A DNA stretch of 64,000 nucleotides, from positions 5,766,001-5,830,000 of the forward strand of contig NZ_CP109149.1 of assembly GCF_035920345.1 (NCBI RefSeq). Direction: 5' to 3'. This DNA is from Nocardia vinacea. GTDB lineage: Bacteria > Actinomycetota > Actinomycetes > Mycobacteriales > Mycobacteriaceae. Position numbers and translations under genes: made by a program. The notes under the pieces were generated by a model. The model searched no databases, had not been told where the DNA came from, and saw nothing but the letters and a program-made list of their open reading frames with translations. This document shows, in pieces, positions 63,179 to 64,000 of this stretch (the stretch's first letter is position 1; every line of letters starts with the position of its first letter).

Positions 63179-63847
63179 TCAGCCGAGGCTGAACGGCTGG
63201 CCCCACAGCGTGGTCCAGGTGACGACGTTGTCGGTCTCCACCTCGACGCTGATGAAGGCACGAGCCTGGGCGTAGCCACCACAGCCGCTGAGACCGATCG
63301 TCTCGTCGGCCCAGGTGACCGAGCCACTGCCGTTCTTGAACTTATTGCGCTTCTTGTGCGCCTCGTTGCCGAAGTCGTCGGCCTGCTCGAGATCGAGCAC
63401 GTAGAACGACTGCGCCTGGCCGGGGCCAAGGGTGAGGTTGGCGCCGCTGGTCGCGCCGGCACCACCGGTAACGGTGTCACCGCTCCAGTCCGCGGTGCCC
63501 TCGACACCACCTTCGGCACCACCACCGGAGATGTTGACCTGGCAGCCGACGGTGTATCCCGGGAAGATCGAGCCGCCGCCGTCACCGGATACCGAGACCT
63601 GGGCGCTACCCGACACCCACGCGTTGCGGTGCAGCGGGGTGGAGCCCATGGACGGGTTGATGTTGGCGGATTCGCCGGTCAGGCTGATGGTAACGACGGT
63701 GCCGTCGGACAGCGTCTTGGTGATCGAGCCACCCGGCAGCGGCACAAAGGTATCGGCGTTCGCGGCGCCGGTGGAGAACAGGCCAAGGGCGAGAGTGGCA
63801 GCGGCGCCTACACCGGCCACCCGTGCCACGTTCTTACGGTTGATCAT
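63179..63847 (-). CDS. MspA-family porin, type A copy 2
   Basis: A 222-residue porin highly similar to copy 1. It has MINRKNVARVAGVGAAATLALGLFSTGAANA as signal, given here by its end LGLFSTGAANA, then DTFVPLPGGSITKTL, INPSMGSTPLHRNAW and the shared KKRNKFKNGSGSVTWADETIG / GCGGYAQARAFISVEVE end. The differences are mostly in the loop after residue 110. It lies downstream of a type B gene whose end is at the window edge. Confidence 0.92.
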   Translation of the reverse strand: MINRKNVARVAGVGAAATLALGLFSTGAANADTFVPLPGGSITKTLSDGTVVTISLTGESANINPSMGSTPLHRNAWVSGSAQVSVSGDGGGSIFPGYTVGCQVNISGGGAEGGVEGTADWSGDTVTGGAGATSGANLTLGPGQAQSFYVLDLEQADDFGNEAHKKRNKFKNGSGSVTWADETIGLSGCGGYAQARAFISVEVETDNVVTWTTLWGQPFSLG

Positions 63848-63909
63848 GCTGATAGTCCCTCGAGGGTTGAATCGCTTGAGCGAGAAGAATATTCGTGGAT
63901 TGACCGACG

Positions 63910-64000
63910 TCAGCCGATGCTGAACGGCTGCCCGTAGAGGGTGGTCTTCGAGTAGTGGTCACCGATGATCTCGACGACGGTGTAGGAACGCGCCTGGGCG
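63910..64000 (-). CDS. MspA-family porin, type B copy 2 (3' end only)
   Basis: Only the last 29 codons and the stop (63912-63910) are inside the window: AQARSYTVVEIIGDHYSKTTLYGQPFSIG. They match the end of type B copy 1 (SKVTLYGAPFSIG), not type A. The start lies beyond the right edge. It is 62 bases upstream of type A copy 2, completing the B-A-B-A order. Confidence 0.85.
   Translation of the reverse strand, partial: AQARSYTVVEIIGDHYSKTTLYGQPFSIG

Overview
The window is high-GC actinobacterial chromosome, most likely from a Nocardia-like member of the Mycobacteriales. The markers are four MspA-type porin genes (an outer-membrane porin family of mycolic-acid bacteria), a KasA/KasB-type ketoacyl synthase, RpfB, a bacterial protein O-mannosyltransferase, the gephyrin-like Glp/GlpR division pair, an F420/flavin-type luciferase-like oxidoreductase, and frequent GTG starts. 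Genes are dense on both strands. I see no insertion sequence, CRISPR array or rRNA, and one tRNA.

Layout. (1) 1-7.7 kb: end of prfC, a SnoaL-like protein, a three-gene Abi-alpha / DUF445 / Abi-alpha locus, a Uup-type ABC-F ATPase and a luciferase-like oxidoreductase. (2) 7.7-11.5 kb: ispE, an SDR/TetR divergent pair with two operator sites, and a copper-type chaperone coupled to a His-rich secreted protein. (3) 11.9-22.0 kb: conserved core ksgA-rpfB-tatD / metG / PEP-mutase-like / rsmI / pmt / GntR-arcA, the order I recall from the Rv1011-Rv1001 region of M. tuberculosis. (4) 22.1-54.3 kb: a block that the recalled mycobacterial order lacks at this point. It holds soxR, SDRs, a PimC-like mannosyltransferase, a GAF-GGDEF-EAL / ThiF-nitroreductase / acyltransferase-like cassette (like Rv1354c-Rv1356c), tandem GyrI-like proteins, a decayed amidohydrolase, uracil-DNA glycosylase, a stand-alone kas gene, fatty-acyl ligase, and a 44-53 kb cluster of three ECF41-type sigma factors with DoxX, SDR and FAD-oxidoreductase partners. 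Two orphan resolvase-like HTH genes bracket that cluster, and a tRNA-Ala(CGC) lies at the right border. (5) 54.5-61.3 kb: core again, glpR-rimJ-glp-galU, folate cyclo-ligase, FmdB-like protein, SAF protein and mscL. (6) 61.4-64 kb: MspA porins arranged as a duplicated two-gene unit.

How the parts work together. The core blocks supply ribosome maturation (ksgA, rsmI), isoprenoid precursors (ispE), resuscitation/cell-wall remodelling (rpfB), protein mannosylation (pmt), arginine catabolism (arcA) and division (glp/glpR). The ECF41 block looks like a self-contained regulon: candidate TGTC-N19/20-CGTC-like promoters lie in front of the SDR-DoxX, DoxX-SDR and FAD-oxidoreductase genes and one sigma gene. 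The most unusual items are this mirrored ECF41 cluster with a duplicated sigma-gene fragment, the ThiF-nitroreductase cassette, the Abi-alpha/DUF445 locus, and a small orphan protein that looks like a histidine-kinase dimerization domain with the phospho-acceptor histidine replaced by alanine.
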